A stretch of DNA of 64,000 bases from Peribacillus simplex (GCF_001542915.1 NZ_LNNH01000010.1:181039-245038); one strand, 5' to 3'. Shown: positions 56,502-64,000, numbered from the stretch's first letter. The notes: generated by a model from the letters alone, not told the origin. Translations and numbers: made by a program.

Positions 56502-56771
56502 TTATCCGATATGGACTTCCAATTTAGATTTGATTTCCGGAATGCTCATCATGTTTTCCAATGTGACGATCGTACGCGTCCCATCATCCAGCTGACCGAC
56601 AATATCCGCGGCACCGAGGAATATATCCGCCTGAACCGTTTTGGCCGATGCCAGATCCGTATGATCCACCTCCGCCGTCTTCCCCATTTCCGTCAATGCC
56701 TTTTTCACATTCATCTCCATGATGAAGCTGCTGCCCAATCCGTTCCCGCATACTACCATGATTTTTTTCAT
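56502..56771 (-). CDS. PTS IIB protein, tandem copy 1
   Basis: An 89-residue IIB, almost identical to the next gene (phospho-cysteine C8). Its ATG overlaps the TGA of the PRD activator by four bases, so the two are translationally coupled; the ribosome site GAAGGAGGAAGC lies inside the activator's last codons. The near identity, including silent positions, points to a recent duplication. Confidence 0.88.
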   Translation of the reverse strand: MKKIMVVCGNGLGSSFIMEMNVKKALTEMGKTAEVDHTDLASAKTVQADIFLGAADIVGQLDDGTRTIVTLENMMSIPEIKSKLEVHIG

Positions 56772-58840
56772 TCCGCTTCCTCCTTCGAATATTTATGAAC
56801 GTACTCCATAAGGATCTCTTTGTCTGAAGTTCGCAGGATTTCTTCAATATTGGCTGGTTCATTCAATAATTGAGTGAGCTGGATCAATGCGCGCAAATGG
56901 GAATCGTTATCCACCGCAGCCAAAATGATGATCAAGCGTACCGGTTTATCCGGCGCAAAGTCGACGGCTTCATCCAACTTCAATAAGCTCATCGATAAGG
57001 ACCGGACTCCCTGCTCCGGCCGTGCATGGGGAATGGCCACCCCGGGAGTGATGACTACATAAGGACCATTCGTTTCTATCGCCTCGATCATGGCATCCAC
57101 ATATCGATCTTCGACGGTTCCCAGATCCACGAGAGGCTTAGCCGCTACCTGAATGCCTTCCTTCCAATCGGAAACGTGCGGCTGTAATTGAATGGTTTGC
57201 ATATTGAGCAGTTCTTCTAACACAGGCTTCTCTGCCTCCTTTAATGAAAATTGAGTAATTTTTGGTGTACGATCATACATCTTCGACTGCAGTGCCTTTT
57301 CAAGCTGATCCTGTTCATGGATGGTGGCATACTTGGAGATGAGCTTCAATAATGCTGCAACATCGACACTTTCCGCCGTATATCCGTACAGCTGCTGCAT
57401 AACCTGCTGGCGCAATGTATGCTTATCCTGCATTTCCAGAATGGGCGGCACGACGAATAATGTCGCGTTCGTCCGCATATGGACGGTTGAAAAGACAAGG
57501 TCATATGAGAGTGTGTAATCGGCCGCAGCTCGAACGGACAGAACATCCAGGAACAAAATGTCGGGAAACAGCTCCCTCAATGTATAAATGAGGATATTGC
57601 TGATACCGATACCATTCGGACAAACGACTATCGCTCTTTTTCGATCATCCAATGTCGTTCCTTGCCTGCGCAGCCAGCCGCCAAAATAGATCGTGAAGTA
57701 GGCCACTTCCTCTTCCGATACCGGACAATCCAGCTCCTTCTCCAGCACCCACATCGACTTCTTTGTCAAATGATGCAGCTCAGGATATACCTTCTGGACC
57801 CGGCCGGTCATCGGATTCATTTGCGGGAGACCGTACCGCAGGCGATGATATGCCGGTTTAAAATGAACATATAGTTGTTGGCATAGCTGCTCTTTGTCTT
57901 TCAGGTGAACAAAAGCCAACCTTTCAAACTCTTCCACGATCTCCTCCAATAGCTGTTGAATGATCTCATCATCCTTTAGAGGCGATATGTCCTTCGTACG
58001 ATTCATGCTTAATAAATGTAAAGTCGCATATAGGTTTTCCGTTTCACTCCATGCCGATTGAAAGGCATCCGTTTTGGTCATTTCCTCGACCATTTTGTAC
58101 TCGTCAGTCGTAACAAATGGCTCCCAGCTTGGGTCTGCCAATAACGCTTCCCCTTTTCCAATGAGCTGATCGGTGCATAAAAACAAATACGTCAGTTCAT
58201 GGAGCCGTTCATCGGTGAAGGTGATGCCCAATTCACGCTCGATTTTTTCAAGCTGCGACCGAATGGCGATGATCCGGCTTTCGTATCGACCCCAGATGCA
58301 CTCCATGATCGGCTCGCGATTCGGGCTGTTCAGCACATCATGCACCAGATGTTCGATGACATATCGTTTAACCCGGCTTTCTCCCTTCACCACATATCCT
58401 TCTTGCTTCGAATACTGGATTTTAAGCGCCTTGTCTCTATGTATTTCCTTTAACCGCTTTAAATCCTTCAACACCGTATTCCGTGATATTCCGGTAAGTG
58501 ACTGGAAATGGTAGACGGACAGTTCCTCCTCGCTTAACAAAATCAGCAGGTAAAAAACTCTTTCTCTATCCATCTCTGAAAATATATAATTGCGTTTTGT
58601 CAGCTTAACATTCAATTCTTCATCCTTGATTGTTCCAGAAAAGGAATAACCCGTTTCACGGCTGAATTGAATCGGCTCATAACCTTGAAATTGCAGCCAA
58701 TCATTCGCTTTAGTCAGGGCATATTGAATTTGCCTTCTCGTCAAACCGGTTTGTGCTTCAAGCTCTTTCATTTTCGAAATCGGCGAATGCTGCAATAGCC
58801 TTAATAAATGGGCGCTTCTTTCATCTAAAAACATGCTCAT
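56768..58840 (-). CDS. PRD-containing transcriptional activator with EIIA domain
   Basis: A 690-residue BglG/MtlR-type DNA-binding activator. Order: two N-terminal winged helices (LTRRQIQYALTKANDWL; GISRNTVLKDLKRLKE), two PRDs (about 190-400, with histidines in RLHELTYLF and PAYHRLRYG), an EIIB-like domain (AIVVCPNGIGISNILIY, cysteine present) and a C-terminal EIIA of the fructose/mannitol type (active histidine in GVAIPHARPEQGV). It controls the PTS operon according to phosphorylation. Because no separate EIIA gene exists here, its EIIA may also serve transport. The start is supported by GGAAGGGAGAGGGA. Confidence 0.88.
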   Translation of the reverse strand: MSMFLDERSAHLLRLLQHSPISKMKELEAQTGLTRRQIQYALTKANDWLQFQGYEPIQFSRETGYSFSGTIKDEELNVKLTKRNYIFSEMDRERVFYLLILLSEEELSVYHFQSLTGISRNTVLKDLKRLKEIHRDKALKIQYSKQEGYVVKGESRVKRYVIEHLVHDVLNSPNREPIMECIWGRYESRIIAIRSQLEKIERELGITFTDERLHELTYLFLCTDQLIGKGEALLADPSWEPFVTTDEYKMVEEMTKTDAFQSAWSETENLYATLHLLSMNRTKDISPLKDDEIIQQLLEEIVEEFERLAFVHLKDKEQLCQQLYVHFKPAYHRLRYGLPQMNPMTGRVQKVYPELHHLTKKSMWVLEKELDCPVSEEEVAYFTIYFGGWLRRQGTTLDDRKRAIVVCPNGIGISNILIYTLRELFPDILFLDVLSVRAAADYTLSYDLVFSTVHMRTNATLFVVPPILEMQDKHTLRQQVMQQLYGYTAESVDVAALLKLISKYATIHEQDQLEKALQSKMYDRTPKITQFSLKEAEKPVLEELLNMQTIQLQPHVSDWKEGIQVAAKPLVDLGTVEDRYVDAMIEAIETNGPYVVITPGVAIPHARPEQGVRSLSMSLLKLDEAVDFAPDKPVRLIIILAAVDNDSHLRALIQLTQLLNEPANIEEILRTSDKEILMEYVHKYSKEEAE

Positions 58841-58926
58841 TCCCTCTCCCTTCCTCTACAATATCTCACTTCTCATTAGAAATGAACGGTTTCTGAGTTC
58901 GTTTGTTGTCACATCGACTGCACAAT

Positions 58927-58954
58927 ATTATACTCTACATTTTTTTGTGCACAA
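58927..58954 (-). promoter_or_regulatory. probable promoter of the PTS operon
   Basis: TATAAT (58927-58932) with TTGTGC 16 bases upstream (58949-58954). The -35 lies inside the palindrome TTGTGCACAA, a possible activator or repressor site. Confidence 0.5.
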
Positions 58955-59020
58955 TCCTGCAACCATGCTTAAGGCAACGAAGTCATCCGTTCGAGGGCTG
59001 AGTACGTCCACTCAAAAATA

Positions 59021-59051
59021 AAAAAAGGTTTCGGAGTGACCGAAACCTTTT
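59021..59051 (-). terminator. terminator of the DHA2 exporter gene
   Basis: Perfect 12-bp stem AAAAGGTTTCGG with its complement and a 5-base loop, with T-rich ends on both strands. Confidence 0.88.
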
Positions 59052-59072
59052 GTCTACTAGACAGTCATACTC

Positions 59073-60470
59073 TCATACTCCATGTCCAGACGGTTTTTTC
59101 ATGAATAATGAAAGCACCACATTAACGCCGGCAAGCAGTAAACTGACTTTAAATACAAGTGATGATCCCGTAGCAGCAGCTGCTGGCAGGTCATTTGCGA
59201 AATCAGTCAGATAGCTGCTTTGCTTCGCAGAGAAAAGCGATATCATGACTGCAATGCCTATGGCCCCCGATACTTGCTGGGAGGTTTGCGTGATCGCGAT
59301 ACCATCTGGATAGAATTGTCTTGGCAAGGCATTCAATGTATTCGTTTGGACGGAAGCAAGGACCATGCCAATGCCAAGCATCATCACGATATGCGTGACT
59401 GCCACGATCCAAAGTGCCGTTTCCGTTCCGTACATGGCATATAGCCCATATCCGATCGCAACCAATATCGTCCCAGGCATAATGATGGCACGAGGGCCAT
59501 ATTTATCGAATAGCCGCCCGATGATCGGCGCGAATACGCAGTTTAACAAACTGCCTGGCAGCATGATCAAGCCAGTGGCGAACGCCGAGACGATTAACGC
59601 CATTTGCATATACATCGGCAGCACAACAAGCATCGATAACATGTTGAAGAACGTAATCATGTTCATCACAAGTCCCAGCACGAAGAGTGGGTACTTGAAT
59701 GCCTGTAAATTCAACAGCGGGTTTTCCATCTTCGTTTGACGGAACGCAAACAAAACGAGTGCGATGATCCCAACGATGATTGTGCCCATGACCGTCGTAT
59801 TCGCCCAGCCGAGATCGCCGCCTGCGCTTACCCCGTACACAATACCGCCAAAGCCTATCGTCGATAACACAACCGACAAGAAATCAATTGTAACCGTTCG
59901 GATTTCATTAACATTCGGAATGAAAATATAGCCAAAAATAAGCGAAAATAATAAAAACGGTAGCGTAAACCAGAAGATGAAATGCCACGATAACGTATCC
60001 AAAATCATCCCCGCCAAGGTAGGACCGAAGGCTGGACCCGCTAAGATGACCAATCCCATGATCCCCATTGCCCCTCCACGTTTATGCGGCGGGAAAATCG
60101 TGAAGATGACATTTTGCGTCAACGGCAAAATGATCGCCAGTCCAGCTGCCTGTATCACACGTGCCGCCAATAGCACACTAAACTCTGGTGCGACAGCCGC
60201 GACAATCGTACCGACAATTGAAAAAAATAAAGACGCCATGAACATTTGGCGTGTTGTAAACTTTTGCATTAAAATTCCTGTTACCGGCACTAAAATGCCG
60301 AGTGTCAAAAAGTAGCCTGTAGCCAGCCACTGGATGGTCGTCGCATCTACATCAAAAATATGGCTTAATTCACCCAATGCGATGTTCAATGCGGTTTCAC
60401 TGAATAGCCCGACAAACCCCGCGACTAAAAGAGCCGCCATTATCGGCCCTGTTTTTACCTGTTTATTCAC
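59073..60470 (-). CDS. DHA2-family MFS multidrug exporter
   Basis: A 465-residue drug/proton antiporter of the EmrB/QacA (LmrB-like) family, predicted 14 membrane segments. It has the motif GYFLTLGILVPVTGILMQKFTTRQMF, and motif C as GLVILAGPAFGPTLAGMILD. The start is GTG 60470 behind GGGAGT. A 170-base leader carries a short ORF overlapping an intrinsic terminator, so expression is probably induced by ribosome-targeting or translation-perturbing drugs through attenuation. No TetR regulator adjoins. Confidence 0.87.
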   Translation of the reverse strand: MNKQVKTGPIMAALLVAGFVGLFSETALNIALGELSHIFDVDATTIQWLATGYFLTLGILVPVTGILMQKFTTRQMFMASLFFSIVGTIVAAVAPEFSVLLAARVIQAAGLAIILPLTQNVIFTIFPPHKRGGAMGIMGLVILAGPAFGPTLAGMILDTLSWHFIFWFTLPFLLFSLIFGYIFIPNVNEIRTVTIDFLSVVLSTIGFGGIVYGVSAGGDLGWANTTVMGTIIVGIIALVLFAFRQTKMENPLLNLQAFKYPLFVLGLVMNMITFFNMLSMLVVLPMYMQMALIVSAFATGLIMLPGSLLNCVFAPIIGRLFDKYGPRAIIMPGTILVAIGYGLYAMYGTETALWIVAVTHIVMMLGIGMVLASVQTNTLNALPRQFYPDGIAITQTSQQVSGAIGIAVMISLFSAKQSSYLTDFANDLPAAAATGSSLVFKVSLLLAGVNVVLSLFMKKPSGHGV

Positions 60471-60544
60471 TTTTTAAAAACTCCCTCAATATATTTGATA
60501 GCCATCGCAAACCCGATGTCTCTGAACACATCTGCAAAAGCTTC

Positions 60545-60598
60545 TTACATTTCCCGAAAAAAAATCGTTGCAGGACCTCGGCAACGATTTGTACCCAT
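60545..60598 (-). CDS. leader peptide of the exporter gene (17 codons)
   Basis: The minus strand encodes MGTNRCRGPATIFFREM, starting at an ATG nine bases after a strong AAGGAGGAGG site and ending 74 bases before the exporter GTG. Its codons run through both arms and the T run of the intrinsic terminator, so a ribosome paused on it would prevent terminator folding. The peptide itself has no known similarity. Confidence 0.6.
   Translation of the reverse strand: MGTNRCRGPATIFFREM
60557..60590 (-). terminator. attenuator in the exporter leader
   Basis: Perfect 10-bp stem AAATCGTTGC/GCAACGATTT, loop of 9, followed by T8 on the minus strand. It lies in front of the exporter gene, not behind a gene. 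An alternative pairing TTTCGGC/GCCGAGG would disrupt it. Confidence 0.8.
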
Positions 60599-60644
60599 AG
60601 CCGAAAGCCTCCTCCTTCTCTTTGTACCAACCGGTCTATTTGCA

Positions 60645-60674
60645 ACTATACCAAAAAAAATTCTCTGGATGTAA
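60645..60674 (-). promoter_or_regulatory. probable promoter of the exporter gene
   Basis: TTACAT (60669-60674), 18-base spacer, TATAGT (60645-60650). Gives a leader of about 165 bases. Confidence 0.5.
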
Positions 60675-60778
60675 GTACTTTTTTCTCTTCTAATTAACGA
60701 ATTCACATTTTGGACACACTTTTATCAGTGCATGTTCTTTTTACCGGAAGACTAGTGCTCTCTTTCACTGGATCGGAG

Positions 60779-60868
60779 CTTTATTCGCGAGTTTGACGAC
60801 TTTACTCGCTAATTCGGTACATTTACTCCCCAATGTAGCCCTTCTCGCGAATTTGGCTTTTACACATA
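60779..60868. repeat. degenerate ~21-base tandem repeats
   Basis: Units TTTATTCGCGAGTTTGACGAC, TTTACTCGCTAATTCGGTACA, TTTACTCCCCAATGTAGCCC and TTCTCGCGAATTTGGC. Same family as the block at 20.9-21.1 kb. Confidence 0.55.
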
Positions 60869-60894
60869 TTTTAGTGGGATTTCTTGTTCATTCA

Positions 60895-60923
60895 TTGACA
60901 ATTTGTATACATAAGTATACAGT
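60895..60923 (+). promoter_or_regulatory. sigma-A promoter of the His-rich/methyltransferase operon
   Basis: TTGACA (60895-60900), 17-base spacer, TACAGT (60918-60923). The first TGTATAC palindrome lies in the spacer and -10. Confidence 0.75.
60904..60921. promoter_or_regulatory. TGTATAC-N4-GTATACA operator 1
   Basis: Inverted repeat TGTATACATAAGTATACA, placed between -35 and -10. Confidence 0.7.
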
Positions 60924-60940
60924 TAGAACAAGAAAAAACA

Positions 60941-60958
60941 TGTATACGTTTGTATACA
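60941..60958. promoter_or_regulatory. TGTATAC-N4-GTATACA operator 2
   Basis: Inverted repeat TGTATACGTTTGTATACA, 37 bases centre-to-centre from operator 1 and just after the transcription start. The cognate regulator is not encoded next to it. Confidence 0.7.
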
Positions 60959-60972
60959 GAAAGAGGAATGCT

Positions 60973-61296
60973 ATGAGAGATGAAAAAATGAAGGATCTAA
61001 AAAAAGATGGACATCACAAAGGAAAAGGACATGGCTCACACCATCGCGGCCCAAAAACGTTTCGCCGCGGACGGGCTCTCGCTTTTTTAGAGATGATGAA
61101 GCTTAAACGTTCAACCATTAAGGAACAGTTAGACAAACCAGAGTTTCAATCCATTAATCAAATCTTAGTCGGTGAATTAAAAGCCATCGATATGTTAATC
61201 AACGAATTTACACAATTATTTGAAATACAAGAAGGTGAAGAAAAGGAAGCTATCAATCACAATGAGGAAGGAATGGTTCAGAATGAAACAAATTAA
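60973..61296 (+). CDS. small His-rich basic protein of unknown function
   Basis: A 107-residue protein. The N-terminal third is rich in His, Lys and Gly (DGHHKGKGHGSHHRGPKTFRRGRALAF), suggesting metal or nucleic-acid binding. The rest is helical (LEMMKLKRSTIKEQLDKPEFQSINQILVGELKAIDMLINEFTQLFEIQE). I recognise it as a type found in bacilli but know no function. ATG 60973 follows AAGAGGAATGCT; a longer frame upstream would run through the promoter and operators and is rejected. It overlaps the methyltransferase start by 14 bases, so the two are coupled. Confidence 0.7.
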   Translation: MRDEKMKDLKKDGHHKGKGHGSHHRGPKTFRRGRALAFLEMMKLKRSTIKEQLDKPEFQSINQILVGELKAIDMLINEFTQLFEIQEGEEKEAINHNEEGMVQNETN

Positions 61297-61918
61297 CCAC
61301 TATATCGATTCAGTTTTTCATACCCAAGATGAGGTTTTGGAAGAAGTCGTGGCTGCGATAAAAGATAACGGGATGCCTTCCATATCGGTATCTCCTTCAT
61401 CAGGGAAGTTCCTAACCATGCTTGTATCCATATCAGGTGCGAAACATGTACTGGAAATAGGTGCTCTTGGAGGCTATAGCGGGATTTGCCTGGCCAGGGG
61501 CTTCGGCAGCGAAGGGAAATTAACGTCCCTTGAATTAAAGGAAAATTACGCAGCCTTGGCACAAAGCCATCTATCAAAAGCTGGCTTTGGCGATCAAGTA
61601 ACGTATATGACCGGAGAGGCACTGCCAAGCCTTGAACAACTTGTTCGTGATAACAGGAAATTTGATTTTTTCTTTATAGATGCTGACAAGGACAATTATG
61701 AAAATTACCTTCACCATTGCATAGAGCTGGCAGAACCGGGTGCTTTAATCGTCATGGATAATGTCCTTGTCGGAGGCAGTGTCGCAGATCAGGAAGCTGA
61801 ACCTAAGCATTATACTGAATTCATGAAGAAATTCAATGAATCTGTCGCCAATCATCCTCGCTTGGAGTCATTACTCATTCCACTTGGTGACGGGCTGACC
61901 ATTTCAAAAGTAAAGTAA
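61283..61918 (+). CDS. SAM-dependent O-methyltransferase (COMT-like)
   Basis: A 211-residue class I methyltransferase of the O-methyltransferase family 3 (caffeoyl-CoA/catechol type, YrrM-like): SAM motif VLEIGALGGYSGICLARG, acidic SLELKENY, metal-site aspartates in FFFIDADKDNYENYL and VMDNVLVGG. It would methylate a catechol-like hydroxyl with a divalent metal. ATG 61283 lies inside the 3' end of the His-rich gene, with GAGGAAGGA upstream. Confidence 0.86.
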   Translation: MKQINHYIDSVFHTQDEVLEEVVAAIKDNGMPSISVSPSSGKFLTMLVSISGAKHVLEIGALGGYSGICLARGFGSEGKLTSLELKENYAALAQSHLSKAGFGDQVTYMTGEALPSLEQLVRDNRKFDFFFIDADKDNYENYLHHCIELAEPGALIVMDNVLVGGSVADQEAEPKHYTEFMKKFNESVANHPRLESLLIPLGDGLTISKVK

Positions 61919-62042
61919 AGCTGCTTCGTTCACGATTATATCGATCAAACTTCCCGATTTATCGCTCAATCTTACGAAGTGAGGAAGAAAAATAAAAGGA
62001 ATTTCATTTTCCTTGAATGAAAATGATTTTTATTATCAATAA

Positions 62043-62078
62043 TAAAAAAGAAGAAGGGCAACCAGTTGATGGTTACCC
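62043..62078 (-). terminator. terminator of the DUF1540 gene
   Basis: GGGTAACCA/TGGTTGCCC stem with one mismatch, then TTCTTCTTTTTT on the minus strand. Confidence 0.7.
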
Positions 62079-62087
62079 CCCGAGGTT

Positions 62088-62243
62088 TTAAACTCCTGGA
62101 TCAAATGTTTTGCAATCCGTTTCTTTACTATTTGATGCATGATTCCCTTTATGACTCACTACATAAATAGCTTCAGCATTACATTTGTTTCCAGAATGCC
62201 AATGTACACAGTTGTTTACCTCACATAGAACATCTTTAGCCAT
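62088..62243 (-). CDS. DUF1540 Cys-rich mini-protein
   Basis: A 51-residue protein, MAKDVLCEVNNCVHWHSG followed by NKCNAEAIYVV and ending ETDCKTFDPGV. The four cysteines (C7, C12, C21, C44) and the order C-x4-C-x8-C fit DUF1540, presumed metal-binding proteins common in Firmicutes. A strong site, GAGGAGGTGTAATACG, precedes the ATG, and a terminator follows. The inverted repeat TTGTTATCATTAACAA (62262-62277) lies just upstream of the ribosome site and may be an operator. Confidence 0.82.
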   Translation of the reverse strand: MAKDVLCEVNNCVHWHSGNKCNAEAIYVVSHKGNHASNSKETDCKTFDPGV

Positions 62244-62322
62244 CGTATTACACCTCCTCATTTGTTATCATTAACAAATTTGGGGGTATTGATACTTTCC
62301 TTTTTTAGGTTATCTCATTTTT

Positions 62323-64000
62323 TCAGGCTGATTGTTTCAGTAGTTCGGCTTGCGGGATTTTCCAGAGCTCGCGCCATTTTTTCAGGGCGGAGATGAGAAT
62401 GACCAAGCCGAGGCATAGCATGATGATCGACAATGCTCCATTCAGGATGCTGAAGCCTGCAGCGTCCGGGTTCAAGTATACGTTTTTCACCATCCAGTAT
62501 CCTGCTACATTAACCGTTACATATAGGTAGGCGAGGGGCACGAGGCATGTCCACATATACCAGCGCTTGTCGGCGATTTTCAAGACGACGGTCGCCCCGA
62601 TGATGAGGCCGATCGAAGCCATGAGCTGGTTGGATACGCCAAATAGTGCCCAGATCGATCCGATGTCCCCGGAATAGAGCAGATAGCCCCAGATGAAGCA
62701 GGCTAATGCACTGGCGAAGATGTTGCCGGGCAGCCAATCGACTTTCTTCAATGGTTTATAGAACTCGCCGAAGAAGTCCTGGATCAAGTAGCGGGCCACA
62801 CGTGTCCCCGAGTCGATCGCGGTTAATATGAACACCGCCTCGAACATGATGACGAATTGGAAGAAAAACGAAGCCAATTTTTCAAAGAAGGGAATCTCCG
62901 TGAAAATATAGGTCATTCCGACAGCAAGGGTTACGGCCCCGCCTGTCCGTCCTTCAAGGTTAATGCCGATTTCTTCGCTTAGCTCATTAAGGTGCACTTT
63001 TTCCATGCCTAATGTTTGAAAGACCTCAGGTGAAGAGTTAATGGCAAAATAATCACCTGGCTGCAGGGAGACTGCCGCAATCAATGCCATGATGGCCACG
63101 ACACATTCCACAAGCATCGCCCCGAAACCGACGGATTTGATATCACTCCAGCGGTTCAGCATTTTTGGCGTTGTACCGGAGCCGACAAATGCATGGAATC
63201 CTGAAATCGCCCCACAGGCAATCGTGATTGAAATGAATGGCCACACAGGACCGGCGACAATCGGGCCTCCGCCATTGACGAATTCGGTGAATGCCGGAAA
63301 TTGGATCTCTGGATTCACCACGAACACGCCGATGATCAAAGCGGCAAACACACCAATTTTCATGAAGGTGCTTAAATAATCGCGCGGTGCAAGCAGCAGC
63401 CACACAGGCAATGCCGCTGCAAAGAAAGCATAAATCGGCAAAATGAGGGCCAGCGTGCTTGCTTCGAGTGTCAATAGTTCACCAAGGGCCGTTCCTTGAA
63501 TGTTCGGACCAAGCAAGATCCCAGCCATGATGAGCGCGAAGCCGACAATGGTCGCGCCTTTCAAATTGCCTGTTTTTTTATGGTACAGCCCGACTCCCAT
63601 GGCGATGGGAATCGTGATCCCGACAGCAAACGTTCCCCATGGGTTATTTTCCAATGCATGCAGGACGACCATAGAAAGTCCTGCCATCGTAATGGTGATG
63701 ATAAAAAGCATGGCAAGTCCTGTACAGAAGCCTGCGACCGGTCCAAGTTCTTCCTTGGCCACTTCCGATAGCGATTTTCCGTCTTTGCGCATGGAAGCGA
63801 AAAGCACTACGGCGTCATGGACCGCTCCGCCGATGACGGCTCCGATCAATAGCCATAACAAACTTGGCAAATAGCCAAATTGTGCAGCAAGGATCGGACC
63901 GACGAGCGGACCTGCCGCTGCGATGGCGGCAAAGTGATGGCCGAATGCCACCCATTTATTGGTCGGAACATAATCTTTTCCATCTTCCAATGCGTGAGCC
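62323..64000 (-). CDS. cstA: carbon-starvation protein CstA (5' end outside window)
   Basis: Membrane transporter of the CstA family (peptide/pyruvate uptake during carbon limitation). The visible 559 codons start within the conserved AHALEDGKDYVPTNKWVAFGHHFAAIAAAGPLVGPILAAQFG, so about 40 residues, including the first membrane helix, are missing at the window edge. Many hydrophobic segments follow, with FHAFVGSGTTPKMLNRWSDIKSVGFGAM and DSGTRVARYLIQDFFGEFYKPL. The C-terminus ends in a short hydrophilic tail. Monocistronic as far as visible. Confidence 0.92.
   Translation of the reverse strand, partial: AHALEDGKDYVPTNKWVAFGHHFAAIAAAGPLVGPILAAQFGYLPSLLWLLIGAVIGGAVHDAVVLFASMRKDGKSLSEVAKEELGPVAGFCTGLAMLFIITITMAGLSMVVLHALENNPWGTFAVGITIPIAMGVGLYHKKTGNLKGATIVGFALIMAGILLGPNIQGTALGELLTLEASTLALILPIYAFFAAALPVWLLLAPRDYLSTFMKIGVFAALIIGVFVVNPEIQFPAFTEFVNGGGPIVAGPVWPFISITIACGAISGFHAFVGSGTTPKMLNRWSDIKSVGFGAMLVECVVAIMALIAAVSLQPGDYFAINSSPEVFQTLGMEKVHLNELSEEIGINLEGRTGGAVTLAVGMTYIFTEIPFFEKLASFFFQFVIMFEAVFILTAIDSGTRVARYLIQDFFGEFYKPLKKVDWLPGNIFASALACFIWGYLLYSGDIGSIWALFGVSNQLMASIGLIIGATVVLKIADKRWYMWTCLVPLAYLYVTVNVAGYWMVKNVYLNPDAAGFSILNGALSIIMLCLGLVILISALKKWRELWKIPQAELLKQSA

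Noticed and set aside
60463-60645. 60-codon frame across the exporter leader
   Set aside because: No ribosome site; the 17-codon frame with AAGGAGGAGG is better supported.
60793-60972. N-terminal extension of the His-rich protein
   Set aside because: It would translate through the promoter, both palindromes and the tandem repeats; ATG 60973 has a ribosome site.
62019-62037. Fur box
   Set aside because: Only about 16 of 19 matches in AT-rich DNA, and no gene start lies close downstream on either strand.

Overview
The window looks like chromosomal DNA of a spore-forming, low-GC Bacillaceae. The evidence is strong Shine-Dalgarno sites, frequent TTG/GTG starts, a CotF-type coat protein, a SAM-I (S-box) leader, BglG/LicT antitermination, Fur- and CcpA-like sites and a FatR/CYP102A pair. 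A Peribacillus/Bacillus relative is my inference; no rRNA or tRNA gene is present to settle it. Most genes lie on the minus strand.

Layout. 1-4.0 kb: a YesN/YesM-type two-component system beside a YtfQ-like galactofuranose-binding lipoprotein. 4.6-8.0 kb: small genes (a stand-alone FtsH extracellular domain, VOC, EIIA-Glc, DUF1349, DUF1801). 8.2-12.9 kb: licT-bglP-bglA aryl-beta-glucoside operon with two RAT/terminator switches and a cre site on the licT promoter. 13-20.8 kb: coat protein, HhH protein, hydrolase, class D beta-lactamase, a sigma region-2-only protein, HIT protein, SDR, NCS1 permease, Nudix. 21.1-25.1 kb: CYP102A self-sufficient P450 and its TetR repressor with two identical operators. 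25.2-27.8 kb: a decayed patch with three broken genes (MazG-like, Nudix, dienelactone hydrolase) around an intact LOG gene and two FbpA-like proteins. 28-32.1 kb: SAM-riboswitch metNIQ plus an M20 amidohydrolase. 32.2-35.6 kb: GNAT, MtaD-like deaminase, MDR reductase. 35.7-39.7 kb: Fur-box iron(III)-citrate-type ABC transporter.

39.8-53.8 kb is the most unusual part: a LacI-regulated catabolic locus. It encodes two SDR/ADH-type dehydrogenases, an aldehyde dehydrogenase, a cupin, an alpha/beta hydrolase, an HpcH/HpaI aldolase, three paralogous double-SnoaL-domain proteins plus a decayed fourth copy, a histidinol-dehydrogenase homologue outside any his operon, and an MFS transporter. Three near-identical 18-bp palindromes (TTTGAATACGYATTCAAA) mark its transcription units. 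I cannot assign its substrate; aldol cleavage feeding pyruvate or a related keto acid to central metabolism is the simplest reading.

53.9-58.9 kb: an ascorbate-family PTS operon (PRD activator carrying its own EIIA, two almost identical tandem IIB genes, IIC, HAD phosphatase). 59-60.7 kb: a DHA2 drug exporter behind a leader with a 17-codon upstream ORF overlapping an intrinsic terminator. 60.9-61.9 kb: a His-rich small protein and an O-methyltransferase under tandem TGTATAC-N4-GTATACA palindromes. 62-64 kb: DUF1540 mini-protein and the 3' part of cstA, cut by the window edge.
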